Source of the DNA: Brevundimonas intermedia
GTDB taxonomy: Bacteria > Pseudomonadota > Alphaproteobacteria > Caulobacterales > Caulobacteraceae
Length of the DNA: 64,000 nt
Assembly: GCF_004614235.1 (NCBI RefSeq)
Contig: NZ_SPVH01000007.1
Coordinates: 186,001-250,000 of the forward strand
Reading direction: 5' to 3'
Positions 45,943-53,809 of the stretch are shown here, piece after piece. Each line of letters begins with the position of its first letter. The first letter of the stretch is position 1. The position numbers and the translations under genes were made by a program. A model generated the notes under the pieces. That model was not told the origin of the DNA and searched no databases. It was given only the letters and a program-made list of their open reading frames with translations.

Positions 45943-47313
45943 ATGACAACCGTGCCGATCGACCCGGACTCGGGGCCTGCGACGCCTGCTTCGAGCGTTT
46001 TCCGAAAGACCAAGTGGAGCGTGATATGGCTCCTGACGCTGACCATATTCTCGGCCCTGACGGTCGGCGGCATCCTTGCACCGCTACAGGAAGCGGCCAA
46101 GGCGGACCTGGGTCTGAACGATCTCCAGCTTGGGCTGGTCGTTGGCGTGGCGGGGGCCATTCCCGCCACCCTCCTGGCTCTGCCGGTCGCCTGGATGGTG
46201 GACCATGGGACACGCACGCGCCTGCTGATCTTTTTGGCGTCAATGTGGGCGCTAGGGGCGATAGGCATGGCCTTCGTCGAGAATTTTTATGGCCTGTTCG
46301 CTGCCCGACTGATCTCCGGCATCGGGGCCGGTACCGCCTTTCCAGTCCTCATTTCCCTCCTCGCCGACGTCTGTGCTCCCGAGCGTCGCGGGCGCTCCAT
46401 GTTGGTTGTCTCTGTCGGCGCCTGGGCCGGCGCGGCGGCGGCCTTTGCCATCGGTGGAACCTTGTTCGGCTATCTTGAGGCCCACCCTCTGACAGCATTT
46501 CCGGATATGGCGGCGTGGCGTCAGACCCACCTGCTGGTCGGGATTGGATCGGCGTTGTGTGTCTTGCCTCTGTTCCTGATGAAGGAACCTAAACGCCACG
46601 AGGTCGCCAATCCCAACCCCTCGGTGGGCGAGGCGCTGCGAGCCTTCTGGCGACAAAAGGCGTTCCTTGGACCGCTGTTTATCGGCAACTTCGCGGGTGG
46701 CATGGCCGAAGGCGCTGCCGCGATCTGGATGGGCTCGGTGCTGATCCGACAGTATAATCAGACGCCGGGCCAGTTCGGCGCCTGGGTTGGTGTTGTGATC
46801 CTGGCGTCAGGCATCATCGGATCCGTGATCGGCGGATTCGCCGCCGATGCGGGACACAAGCTGAAGATGCGCGGCGGCATCCTGTTGCCTGCCTTGATCG
46901 CCACCGCGCTCAGCATCCCCGCCAGCCTGTATCCGATTATGCCGACGGTCGGCGGTTTTGCCTGGGTGCTATTCGCCCTGCTCATCGGAGGTGTGATCGT
47001 GGGCCTGGTCAACAACGCAGCCATTGCCGTCCTTATCCCGAATGAAGAACGCGCGCTTTGCTTGGCCGCGTTGAAGATCGTCGGCACGGTCATTGGTGGA
47101 CCGGTGACCGCTGTCGTCATCGGGTGGATCAGCTCCGTGATCTCCGGACCCGGTAGTCTGGGCATGGCGCTCGCCTGGTTGGGCGTGGTGACCGGAATCA
47201 TTTCGTTGATCGGCATCTGGGTCGCGATGGTCAACGCGCCTTTACCGCCTTCATCCCTCGACAAGCTTGCAGAAACCTCGCCGGGTAAGATGAATGGTGG
47301 CCTGGATGAATGA
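45943..47313 (+). CDS. MFS transporter
   Basis: 456 residues from ATG 45943 (GAGGA 7 nt upstream). Twelve hydrophobic helices are visible. The cytoplasmic loop 2-3 motif is VDHGTRTRLLIF and ARLISGIGAGTAFPVLISLLADVCAPERRGR is the helix 4-5 region, as in the major facilitator superfamily. The pattern LGLNDLQLGLVVGVAGAIPA is close to hexuronate/spinster-like members. In this operon it is the likely inner-membrane importer for the substrate taken up by the TonB receptor. Confidence 0.87.
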   Translation: MTTVPIDPDSGPATPASSVFRKTKWSVIWLLTLTIFSALTVGGILAPLQEAAKADLGLNDLQLGLVVGVAGAIPATLLALPVAWMVDHGTRTRLLIFLASMWALGAIGMAFVENFYGLFAARLISGIGAGTAFPVLISLLADVCAPERRGRSMLVVSVGAWAGAAAAFAIGGTLFGYLEAHPLTAFPDMAAWRQTHLLVGIGSALCVLPLFLMKEPKRHEVANPNPSVGEALRAFWRQKAFLGPLFIGNFAGGMAEGAAAIWMGSVLIRQYNQTPGQFGAWVGVVILASGIIGSVIGGFAADAGHKLKMRGGILLPALIATALSIPASLYPIMPTVGGFAWVLFALLIGGVIVGLVNNAAIAVLIPNEERALCLAALKIVGTVIGGPVTAVVIGWISSVISGPGSLGMALAWLGVVTGIISLIGIWVAMVNAPLPPSSLDKLAETSPGKMNGGLDE

Positions 47314-47803
47314 AATCGCCCATCTGGGAGTAGAGCGGGGCGGAAGCTGCGACTTGCGCAGTCTCGCCGACGAGGGCTCCAGGCGCCCTGTGAACGCCAG
47401 CCGGGATCGCGCAGGCGTCGCGGCGACCCGCATCGGCGATCTGGCCCGGTCATGCGGGGTGACGCAACGGGCCTTGCGCCATTACGAAGACGAGGGCCTG
47501 ATCTGTTCGAGCCGGACGCGTCAGGGTGAGCGCCTGTTCACGCCCCGCCAGAGCGACATCGCGCATCTCGTTGTCCAGCTCAGGAGCATGGACGTCGCGA
47601 TCGCGGATATCCGCGCCTTCATGGACGACGCAATTCCCGAAGCGACGCGCGTTCTAGTGCTGCGCCAACAACTGGAACGGCAAGCGACCGAAATGTCATC
47701 TCGGCTGGTTTCTCTTCGTCGATTTCTTGACGGCGACGACAGCCTGCCGCTCGGATTGCCGCGCCTCGCGGCGCAGCCTGCGCGGGCGCACCGCTTCGGA
47801 TGA
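47294..47803 (+). CDS. MerR-family regulator
   Basis: 169 residues; the start is uncertain because the recognisable domain begins only at residue 46 (TRIGDLARSCGVTQRALRHY, then EDEGLICSSRTRQGERLF). The first 45 residues overlap the end of the MFS gene by 20 bp and have no homology, and in-frame alternatives are ATG 47306 and GTG 47390. After the winged helix comes the coiled-coil dimerisation helix. No effector domain is present. The stop overlaps the next gene by 4 bp, so it is part of the operon and may provide local feedback. Confidence 0.75.
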   Translation: MVAWMNEIAHLGVERGGSCDLRSLADEGSRRPVNASRDRAGVAATRIGDLARSCGVTQRALRHYEDEGLICSSRTRQGERLFTPRQSDIAHLVVQLRSMDVAIADIRAFMDDAIPEATRVLVLRQQLERQATEMSSRLVSLRRFLDGDDSLPLGLPRLAAQPARAHRFG

Positions 47804-49008
47804 TTGAAGTGTTGAAAAAAGATCCATCACTGCCTGCGATCGGTGTGATCGGGGCCGGCATGGTCAGTCATGCTTATCTCGGCACGATAAGTCGTTCGCC
47901 CGAACTGCGGCTCAAGGCCGTGTCGAGCCGAACCATGGTCTCTGCCGCCGCTCAGGCGCAGCGGTATGGCGGTCTGGCTATGACCACCGAAGCCATGCTG
48001 GCCGATCCCGAGATCTCGGTGGTGGTGAACCTCGCGCCGCCGGAACTTCACCATCAGATCGGCCGCGCCGTCCTTGAGGCAGGCAAGCATCTTTACACCG
48101 AGAAACCGTTCGCGACTTCGTTATCGGATGCCCACGAGCTGATCGCGCTGGCGGATAGGCTGGGACTAAAGATCGGTTGCGCCCCGGACACCTTCCTGGG
48201 GCCTGGCCACCAGGCGGCCCGGAAGCTGCTGGACGATGGCGTTGTGGGCAAGATCGTCGGCGGGGCGGCGACCATGGCGTCACGCGGCATGGAACATTGG
48301 CATCCGAACCCCGCCTTCTTCTACGGTCGGGGCGGCGGGCCTTTGCTGGACATCGGTCCTTATGCGGTCACCCAACTCATCAACCTGTTGGGGCCGGTCG
48401 AACGGGTCGCAGCGATCGGATCATCGCCACGCGCCCAGCGCACGGTCACCAGCCCGACCCGTGCGGGCCAGACCATCCAGGTCGAGGTCTGCACGACCGT
48501 CAACGGCGTCCTCCTGTTCGAGAGCGGAGCGAACGTCGCGCTGACCCTGTCCTGGGACGTGCGCCAGCATCGTCGTCCGCCGATCGAACTCTACGGCGAG
48601 ACCGGCACCTTGGCATGTCCCGATCCGAACGCTTTCGGGGGTGAGGTCAGTCTTGGGCGCGGGCAGGGCGATTGGACGACCATCGCCGGCGAACCCGGCG
48701 GAACCGGGCCTCTCGATGCCGCGACCATCGTGAACGCGATGCAGACGATCGAAGCCGGGCTGCATCCGGCGACCGGTCAGCCGATCGGCCCGACGTCACC
48801 ACCGATCTTGGGAGACCGACGCGGGCTGGGTCTGATCGAACTGGTCCGCGCGATACGCGAGCAGCGTGAACCCCGCGTCAGCGGCCGGCTTGCCGCTCAC
48901 GTGCTTGAAATCCTTCTTGCGCTCGAGGCCTGCGCGGAACATGGCGGCGATCGATCCGTCACGTCTCGCGTCGCTAGGCCGGCCCCGCTGTCCGAGCCCA
49001 TCCCATGA
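47800..49008 (+). CDS. Gfo/Idh/MocA-family oxidoreductase
   Basis: 402 residues. Rossmann motif GVIGAGMVSHAYLGT near the N-terminus, LADPEISVVVNLAPPELHHQ, and the catalytic EKP motif in HLYTEKPFATS are typical. GPLLDIGPYAVTQLINLLGP (D-x-G-x-Y/H) is the substrate-side block. These NAD(P)-dependent enzymes oxidise or epimerise sugars and polyols. In the mannoside operon it may process the non-mannose part (for example a polyol) or a mannose derivative. Overlaps of 4 bp on both sides (MerR and ROK genes) show tight coupling. Confidence 0.87.
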   Translation: MIEVLKKDPSLPAIGVIGAGMVSHAYLGTISRSPELRLKAVSSRTMVSAAAQAQRYGGLAMTTEAMLADPEISVVVNLAPPELHHQIGRAVLEAGKHLYTEKPFATSLSDAHELIALADRLGLKIGCAPDTFLGPGHQAARKLLDDGVVGKIVGGAATMASRGMEHWHPNPAFFYGRGGGPLLDIGPYAVTQLINLLGPVERVAAIGSSPRAQRTVTSPTRAGQTIQVEVCTTVNGVLLFESGANVALTLSWDVRQHRRPPIELYGETGTLACPDPNAFGGEVSLGRGQGDWTTIAGEPGGTGPLDAATIVNAMQTIEAGLHPATGQPIGPTSPPILGDRRGLGLIELVRAIREQREPRVSGRLAAHVLEILLALEACAEHGGDRSVTSRVARPAPLSEPIP

Positions 49009-49916
49009 CGTCTCCTCCATCGGTGCTGGTCGGGATTGAAACCGGCGGCACGAAGATCGTGTGTCGTGTGATCGACGAAACGGGTCGCACTCTGACCGAG
49101 ACGCGATTTCCGACTGTGACACCGGAACGGGTTGTGGACACCCTAGTCGCGACGATCCAGGCCGCGCTTCCTGTCGGCGCGCAAATTGGAGGGGTCGGCG
49201 TCGCGAGCTTCGGCCCCGTCATCGTCGATCCGGCCTCTCCCGATTTCGGCCGTATGCTGGCCACGCCCAAGGCGGGCTGGACGGGTTTCAATCTGATGCG
49301 TGCTCTTGAAACGCGCCTCAAGGCCGCTGTCGTCATCGACACGGATGTGAACGCTGCGGCGCTCGCCGAACACGCCCTGGGCGCGGGTCGCGGGTTTCAC
49401 AGCGTCGCCTACGTCACCATCGGAACCGGCATTGGCGGGGGGCTCGTAATGGATGGACGGACGCTAAAAGGCGGACTGCATCCCGAGATCGGCCACCTTC
49501 CCGTCAGGCGCGCCAAGGGCGATGCGCACCCGAGCACCTGTCGCTTCCACCGAGATTGTGTGGAAGGGCTGACGGCAGGTCCAGCGCTGGCAGTGCGCCT
49601 TGGGGGACGGCGTCTTGATGAGACGCCGGAGGTGCGTGCGATCGTCTGCGACTACCTCGGTCAGCTCGCCGCATCGCTTCTCCTGGCATGGTCGCCTCAA
49701 AAGATCATCATGGGCGGCGGGGTCATGTCCACGCCGGAGCTTCTGCCCGAGATCGAAGCTCGGATGAAGCTGGAGCTCAACGACTACGGCGCGTCGGCCG
49801 TGGCGGAAAGTTCGCCCTACATCATTGCCGCTGCGCTTGAGCATGCAGGGCTCGAAGGCGCGTTGATCATGGCCCGGACCGCCTCCCAATCCGACCCTGG
49901 GAAGATCAGATCATGA
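49005..49916 (+). CDS. ROK-family sugar kinase (fructokinase/mannokinase type)
   Basis: 303 residues. ATP-binding start LVGIETGGTKIVCRV, VVIDTDVNAAALAEHALGAG, the phosphate loop IGTGIGGGLV and the zinc-finger-like region GLHPEIGHLPV ... HPSTCRFHRDCVEGL are those of ROK fructokinases (one Cys of the usual zinc set appears replaced, so zinc binding is uncertain). It should phosphorylate fructose or mannose made by the preceding steps. With the AGE-type enzyme encoded next this gives mannose to fructose to fructose 6-phosphate. 4-bp overlaps link it to the oxidoreductase gene and to a small frame that leads to the epimerase. Confidence 0.88.
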   Translation: MTSPPSVLVGIETGGTKIVCRVIDETGRTLTETRFPTVTPERVVDTLVATIQAALPVGAQIGGVGVASFGPVIVDPASPDFGRMLATPKAGWTGFNLMRALETRLKAAVVIDTDVNAAALAEHALGAGRGFHSVAYVTIGTGIGGGLVMDGRTLKGGLHPEIGHLPVRRAKGDAHPSTCRFHRDCVEGLTAGPALAVRLGGRRLDETPEVRAIVCDYLGQLAASLLLAWSPQKIIMGGGVMSTPELLPEIEARMKLELNDYGASAVAESSPYIIAAALEHAGLEGALIMARTASQSDPGKIRS

Positions 49917-50047
49917 ATAAGAGAACGAACGATCGTCGCCAAGGAACAGCGCCGTCAGTTTCGACGACATGGCGCGAAAATCGGGATTGGGTGGGCCAAC
50001 CAGCAAGCCTCGCTCCACAACAGCAGATGTTGAGCGCCATCCGATGA
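49913..50047 (+). CDS. Small 44-codon frame coupling the kinase and epimerase genes
   Basis: ATG 49913 overlaps the kinase stop (ATGA) and its TGA at 50045-50047 overlaps the epimerase ATG at 50044 in the same way. The product, starting MNKRTNDRRQGTAPSVS and ending QQQMLSAIR, is basic and polar and matches nothing I know. It may serve only to carry ribosomes to the epimerase gene, which has no good ribosome-binding site. It could also be chance. Confidence 0.35.
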   Translation: MNKRTNDRRQGTAPSVSTTWRENRDWVGQPASLAPQQQMLSAIR

Positions 50048-51252
50048 GTTTGCCCGAACATGGACTTGTCTCGCACTCTTCGGAAGGCTTTGATGAGGAA
50101 CTCCTCGCAGACGCAGCCGCGTTGACAACATGGCTTCGGCAAGCGGCGCTGCCGGTTTGGTGCACGCTAGGGCTCAACGCGGTCGGGGCATTTGAAGAAC
50201 GCCTGGGCCAAGATGGCCGCCGACTTGTCGAGCCTCGTCGTGCACGGGTTCAGGCCCGGCAACTGTATGTCTTCGCTGAGGCGGGACGGTGCGGTTGGAA
50301 TGGTCCGTGGAGGCCGGCGATCGAGATGGGTCTCAAGCGTCTAAATGAGGTCTTCCTACGATCCGACGGACTGATGCGCACGCGCGTAGCGTATGGGGGG
50401 GAGACGCTCGATGAGACGGCCTACCTATATGACCAGGCCTTCTATCTGCTCGCTCTGGCGAGCATCTCGCGGGCTTATGGCTCTACCATTTTCGAGCGCG
50501 ACGCTGTCGCCTTGCGTGACGGACTTTGTGAGGCGGCCGACATCCAAGGCGGCATGCGGGAGGCTGGCGCCCACCCCTATCAATCCAACGCGCACATGCA
50601 CCTTCTCGAAGCGTCTCTCGCTTGGGAAGAGGCGGGGCGTGATCCAGGCTGGCGGCTCATGTCCGATCAGATCGTGCGCCTGGCACAGACCCGTTTCATC
50701 GACCGTCAAGGCGGATACATTCGAGAATTCTTTGAGGCGGACTGGTCGCCGGCGGACGGCCTTGATGGTCGTCTTGTGGAGCCAGGTCATCAATTTGAGT
50801 GGGCTTGGCTCCTGGCACGCTACGGCCAAGCGCGTGCTGACCAAAACGTCATCGATGACGCGCGACGCATCTACGCGGCGGGCCTGAAAGGGGTCGATCC
50901 GAGCCGTCGCGTGGCCGTCGATGAGATGAATGATGATGGTTCTTTACGCCTGTCGCGCGCGAGATTGTGGCCTCAGACCGAATGGCTCAAGGCCTCAATG
51001 TTTTTTGCATCTCACTGCGATAGTCACCATCAGAATGAATTCATAAGTCAAGCAAGTCTCGCCCTAAGAGCGCTTTTGAGCTACTTGATGGAACACGGCG
51101 TGTGGCGTGACAAAATGTTTGAATCTAAGAGTTTCTTAGATGAGCCTGCGCCGGCCAGCTCGCTTTACCACATCGTGGCTTCATACATTCAGACGCGCGA
51201 CACTCTGAGGGGCCTCCTTAAGAGGCCGTTGCCTGCTGTTGAGTTGGCATGA
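50044..51252 (+). CDS. AGE-family mannose epimerase/isomerase
   Basis: 402 residues from ATG 50044; an in-frame ATG at 49969 would overlap the small upstream frame. The (alpha/alpha)6-barrel family marks are RVQARQLYVFAEAG, YDQAFYLLALASISRAYG, HPYQSNAHMHLLEASLAWEE and GHQFEWAWLLARYG, which carry the conserved His and Glu of N-acylglucosamine 2-epimerase, mannose isomerase and cellobiose epimerase. With a ROK kinase encoded just upstream the likely reaction is mannose to fructose. The last 350 bp are noticeably AT-richer than the neighbourhood. It ends the receptor-to-epimerase operon. Confidence 0.85.
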   Translation: MSLPEHGLVSHSSEGFDEELLADAAALTTWLRQAALPVWCTLGLNAVGAFEERLGQDGRRLVEPRRARVQARQLYVFAEAGRCGWNGPWRPAIEMGLKRLNEVFLRSDGLMRTRVAYGGETLDETAYLYDQAFYLLALASISRAYGSTIFERDAVALRDGLCEAADIQGGMREAGAHPYQSNAHMHLLEASLAWEEAGRDPGWRLMSDQIVRLAQTRFIDRQGGYIREFFEADWSPADGLDGRLVEPGHQFEWAWLLARYGQARADQNVIDDARRIYAAGLKGVDPSRRVAVDEMNDDGSLRLSRARLWPQTEWLKASMFFASHCDSHHQNEFISQASLALRALLSYLMEHGVWRDKMFESKSFLDEPAPASSLYHIVASYIQTRDTLRGLLKRPLPAVELA

Positions 51253-51305
51253 AGCGCCGGTCACGCAAGCCTGCGGATTTATAACAGTTAATCGAAGAAC
51301 GGGGT

Positions 51306-52214
51306 ATGACGATGCGGTTCGACGGACAGGTGGCGATCGTGACGGGCGCGGGCGGCGGCCTGGGGCGCGAGCACGCCCTGGCGCTGGCGGCGCGCGGGGC
51401 CAGGGTGGTGATCAACGACCTGGGCGGGGCCCGCGACGGCTCGGGCGGATCGGCCAGCGCCGCCGAGGCCGTGGTCGCCGAGATCGAGGCGGCCGGCGGC
51501 GAGGCCATCGCCAATGCCGCCTCCGTCACGGACTATGCGGCGGTCCAGGCCATGGTCGATCAGGCCATGGCGAAATGGGGCCGGATCGACATCCTGGTGA
51601 ACAACGCCGGCGTCCTGCGCGACAAGAGCTTCGCCAAGATGGAGATCGAGGATTTCCGCTTCGTCGTCGATGTCCACCTGATGGGGGCGGTCAACTGCAC
51701 CAAGGCGGTGTGGGAGATCATGCGGGGGCAGAACTACGGCCGGATCGTGATGACCACCTCGTCGTCAGGCCTGTACGGCAACTTCGGACAGTCGAACTAT
51801 GGCGCGGCCAAGATGGCCCTGGTCGGCCTGATGCAGACCCTGTCGATCGAGGGGGCCAAGAACGACATCCGCGTCAACTGCCTGGCGCCCACCGCCCACA
51901 CCCGCATGACCGAGGATCTGGGCGCGGCGCTTCCGCTGGAGGCCCTGTCTCCTGCCCTGGTCACGCCGGGCCTGCTGTATCTGGTCAGCCGCGACGCCCC
52001 CAGCCGCGCCATCCTGGCCGCCGGGGCCGGCGGATTCGAACGCGCCTATGTCACCTTGACGCAAGGAGCGTTCATTACTGGCGAGGATGCGCCCGAACAG
52101 GTCGCCGCCCGCTTCGACGCCATCTCGGACCGCACCGGCGAGATCGTTCCGGAGATGGGCATCGCTCAGGGCATGATCGAACTGACCAAGGCCAAGAAGG
52201 CGCATGGAGGGTAG
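51306..52214 (+). CDS. SDR of the (3R)-hydroxyacyl-CoA dehydrogenase type
   Basis: 302 residues. GAGGGLGREHALALAARGA and VINDLGG are hallmarks of the SDR domain of the peroxisomal multifunctional enzyme type 2. NNAGVLRDKSF, the active-site SSSGLYGNFGQSNYGAAKMA (Ser, Tyr, Lys) and the C-terminal extension with LTQGAFITGEDAPEQV agree. It oxidises 3-hydroxyacyl-CoA with NAD+, which would fit upstream of the island thiolase. Its DNA is markedly more GC-rich than the gene before it, so it may have joined the locus separately. Confidence 0.85.
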   Translation: MTMRFDGQVAIVTGAGGGLGREHALALAARGARVVINDLGGARDGSGGSASAAEAVVAEIEAAGGEAIANAASVTDYAAVQAMVDQAMAKWGRIDILVNNAGVLRDKSFAKMEIEDFRFVVDVHLMGAVNCTKAVWEIMRGQNYGRIVMTTSSSGLYGNFGQSNYGAAKMALVGLMQTLSIEGAKNDIRVNCLAPTAHTRMTEDLGAALPLEALSPALVTPGLLYLVSRDAPSRAILAAGAGGFERAYVTLTQGAFITGEDAPEQVAARFDAISDRTGEIVPEMGIAQGMIELTKAKKAHGG

Positions 52215-52386
52215 TTGGACCCGGGGACTGCCCGACTAAATCTCAGATGGCGGCAGCCACCCAGGCCGGATCTGCGCCGACACGGAAGCCCGACCTGATG
52301 GTCCAGCAGTTGCTGATGTCGAGACTGCGGGCCGCCATCGGCGTTTCCACGTCCCGTAAACTGAGGCGGGCGTGTCCGACTAACGA

Positions 52387-53235
52387 TCAAACCGTTCTCG
52401 CGTCGAAACCGGTGAAGCGGACGCTCCAGTCCAACAGAGCCTCGCACAGATCCAAGTCTGCGGCAGGGCCGCGGACATCGCGGCGGCGGCGTTTCTCGAA
52501 ATAAGCTCCGCTGATGCCTGCCGATACGGCGGTATCAGCGAGATGAATGAGTGTGGCGGCGCCCTTCTCCGGGGGGATCGCGAACAGCCGGGTGAAGCGA
52601 TAAAGAGGTTCGAGCAGGCCGCTTTCTCCGCGGCCGAACTCCGTGGCGACGAAGCCGGGGCTGAAGCAGTTGAGGGTGATCCCCGTATCCAGCCAACGGT
52701 TGGCCAGGGCACGGGTGACCATCAGATTGTAGAGCTTAGTCGCCGCGTATGTGGCGTTGGTCGAGAAGTGCTTCTCCGCTTGCAGATTATCCGGATCGTA
52801 TCGCGCCTGCCTGTAGACGAACGACCCGGTGTTCACGACGCGGGCGGCCGGAGCCGCCAGCAGCAGGCGTTTCAGGCCGAGGGTCAGCGCGACAGGGGCG
52901 AGGTGGTTGATCGCCACGGTGCGCTCGATGCCTTCTGCCGTCAGCGCGCGATGTTGAAACCAGGCGCCGGCATTGTTGGCCAGAACGTCGATACGCTCTT
53001 CTGTGGCCTCGATGTCCATGATGACGCTCCGCACTTGCGACATCAGCGACAGGTCCGCTGAAATCAGACGGTGGGGTCCTGCCGGTGAGGGGGCTAGACG
53101 GGCGATAGCCTCACGACCCCGATCCGCATCACGCCCGATGAGGATCAGGCGCTGCCCCCGGTCAGCGAATGCCCTGGCCGCAGCAAGTCCGATGCCGGAC
53201 GTGCCTCCAGTGATGATGATTGTCTTTGCGCTCAA
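52387..53235 (-). CDS. Short-chain dehydrogenase/reductase, MerR-controlled
   Basis: 282 residues from a TTG at 53235 (MSAKTIIITGGTSGIG, with AAGG about 8 nt upstream). Cofactor motif TGGTSGIGLAAARAFA, NNAGAW, and the catalytic Tyr/Lys in ATYAATKLYNLM identify a classical SDR of the retinol-dehydrogenase/WWOX-like type. The substrate is unknown. It is divergent from a MerR regulator and has a promoter with the 19-bp spacer that MerR proteins act on. A decayed copy of its 3' end lies at 15415-15531. Confidence 0.87.
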   Translation of the reverse strand: MSAKTIIITGGTSGIGLAAARAFADRGQRLILIGRDADRGREAIARLAPSPAGPHRLISADLSLMSQVRSVIMDIEATEERIDVLANNAGAWFQHRALTAEGIERTVAINHLAPVALTLGLKRLLLAAPAARVVNTGSFVYRQARYDPDNLQAEKHFSTNATYAATKLYNLMVTRALANRWLDTGITLNCFSPGFVATEFGRGESGLLEPLYRFTRLFAIPPEKGAATLIHLADTAVSAGISGAYFEKRRRRDVRGPAADLDLCEALLDWSVRFTGFDARTV

Positions 53236-53274
53236 CTCTTTTGCCTTTTCGGCTGGTATCCTCGTCGAGCACGG

Positions 53275-53305
53275 GTATGAACCCTCGACCTAGATCGAGG
53301 GTCAA
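53275..53305 (-). promoter_or_regulatory. MerR-type promoter with 19-bp spacer
   Basis: On the minus strand TTGACC (-35, 53305-53300) and TCATAC (-10, 53280-53275) are separated by 19 bp. The spacer and its edge contain the palindrome ACCCTCGA-N6-TCGAGGGT (53281-53302). The long spacer with a centred dyad is the standard target of MerR-family activators, which untwist it on ligand binding. It drives the SDR gene at 53235; the regulator gene starts 8 bp away on the other strand. Confidence 0.75.
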
Positions 53306-53312
53306 GACGTTT

Positions 53313-53663
53313 ATGCGTATTGGTGAGCTGGCGAGACAAACCGGGATATCCATTTCCCGGATACGCTTCTACGAGGCGCGCGGACTGCTCGCGCAGGCGC
53401 CGCGCGCCGCCAATGGTTATAGAAGCTATGGCGCTGATGCTGCCGATGCCCTCCGGTTCTTGGACCAGGCTCAGCGCCTGGGCTTTTCGCTGGCTGAAAT
53501 CAAAAGAGGCATGCCCGACCCTAACGGGGCGACGCCATCGCCCTCGATGCTGGTCGCGGCACTTCAGCAGAAAGAAGCGGAGATCGACCGGCTGATCGAG
53601 GCCGCTTTAGCTAAAAAGAAGGCCATTGCGACCCTTCTCGTCGAGTTACAGTGCGCTGTATGA
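53313..53663 (+). CDS. MerR-family regulator
   Basis: 116 residues from ATG 53313. RIGELARQTGISISRIRFYE then ARGLLAQAPRAANGYRSYG forms the MerR winged helix-turn-helix, followed by RFLDQAQRLGFSLAEIKRG and a dimerisation helix with KEAEIDRLIEAALAKKKAIA. No metal-binding Cys cluster near the C-terminus except one Cys, so a small organic effector is more likely than a metal. It should activate the divergent SDR through the 19-bp-spacer promoter between them. Confidence 0.88.
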   Translation: MRIGELARQTGISISRIRFYEARGLLAQAPRAANGYRSYGADAADALRFLDQAQRLGFSLAEIKRGMPDPNGATPSPSMLVAALQQKEAEIDRLIEAALAKKKAIATLLVELQCAV

Positions 53664-53809
53664 CTAGGGCGGCCTGAGAGGGTTGAGCCGGGGATCGCGA
53701 CGCTGAGCCGTGGATGACGGCCCAGCAGCACAGATCGACCGGTGAACCGGCTTGGGCATCCTGCCGGAAAGCGGACAATCCCCAGATCCGCTTTAGCTGC
53801 GAAGCAGAT

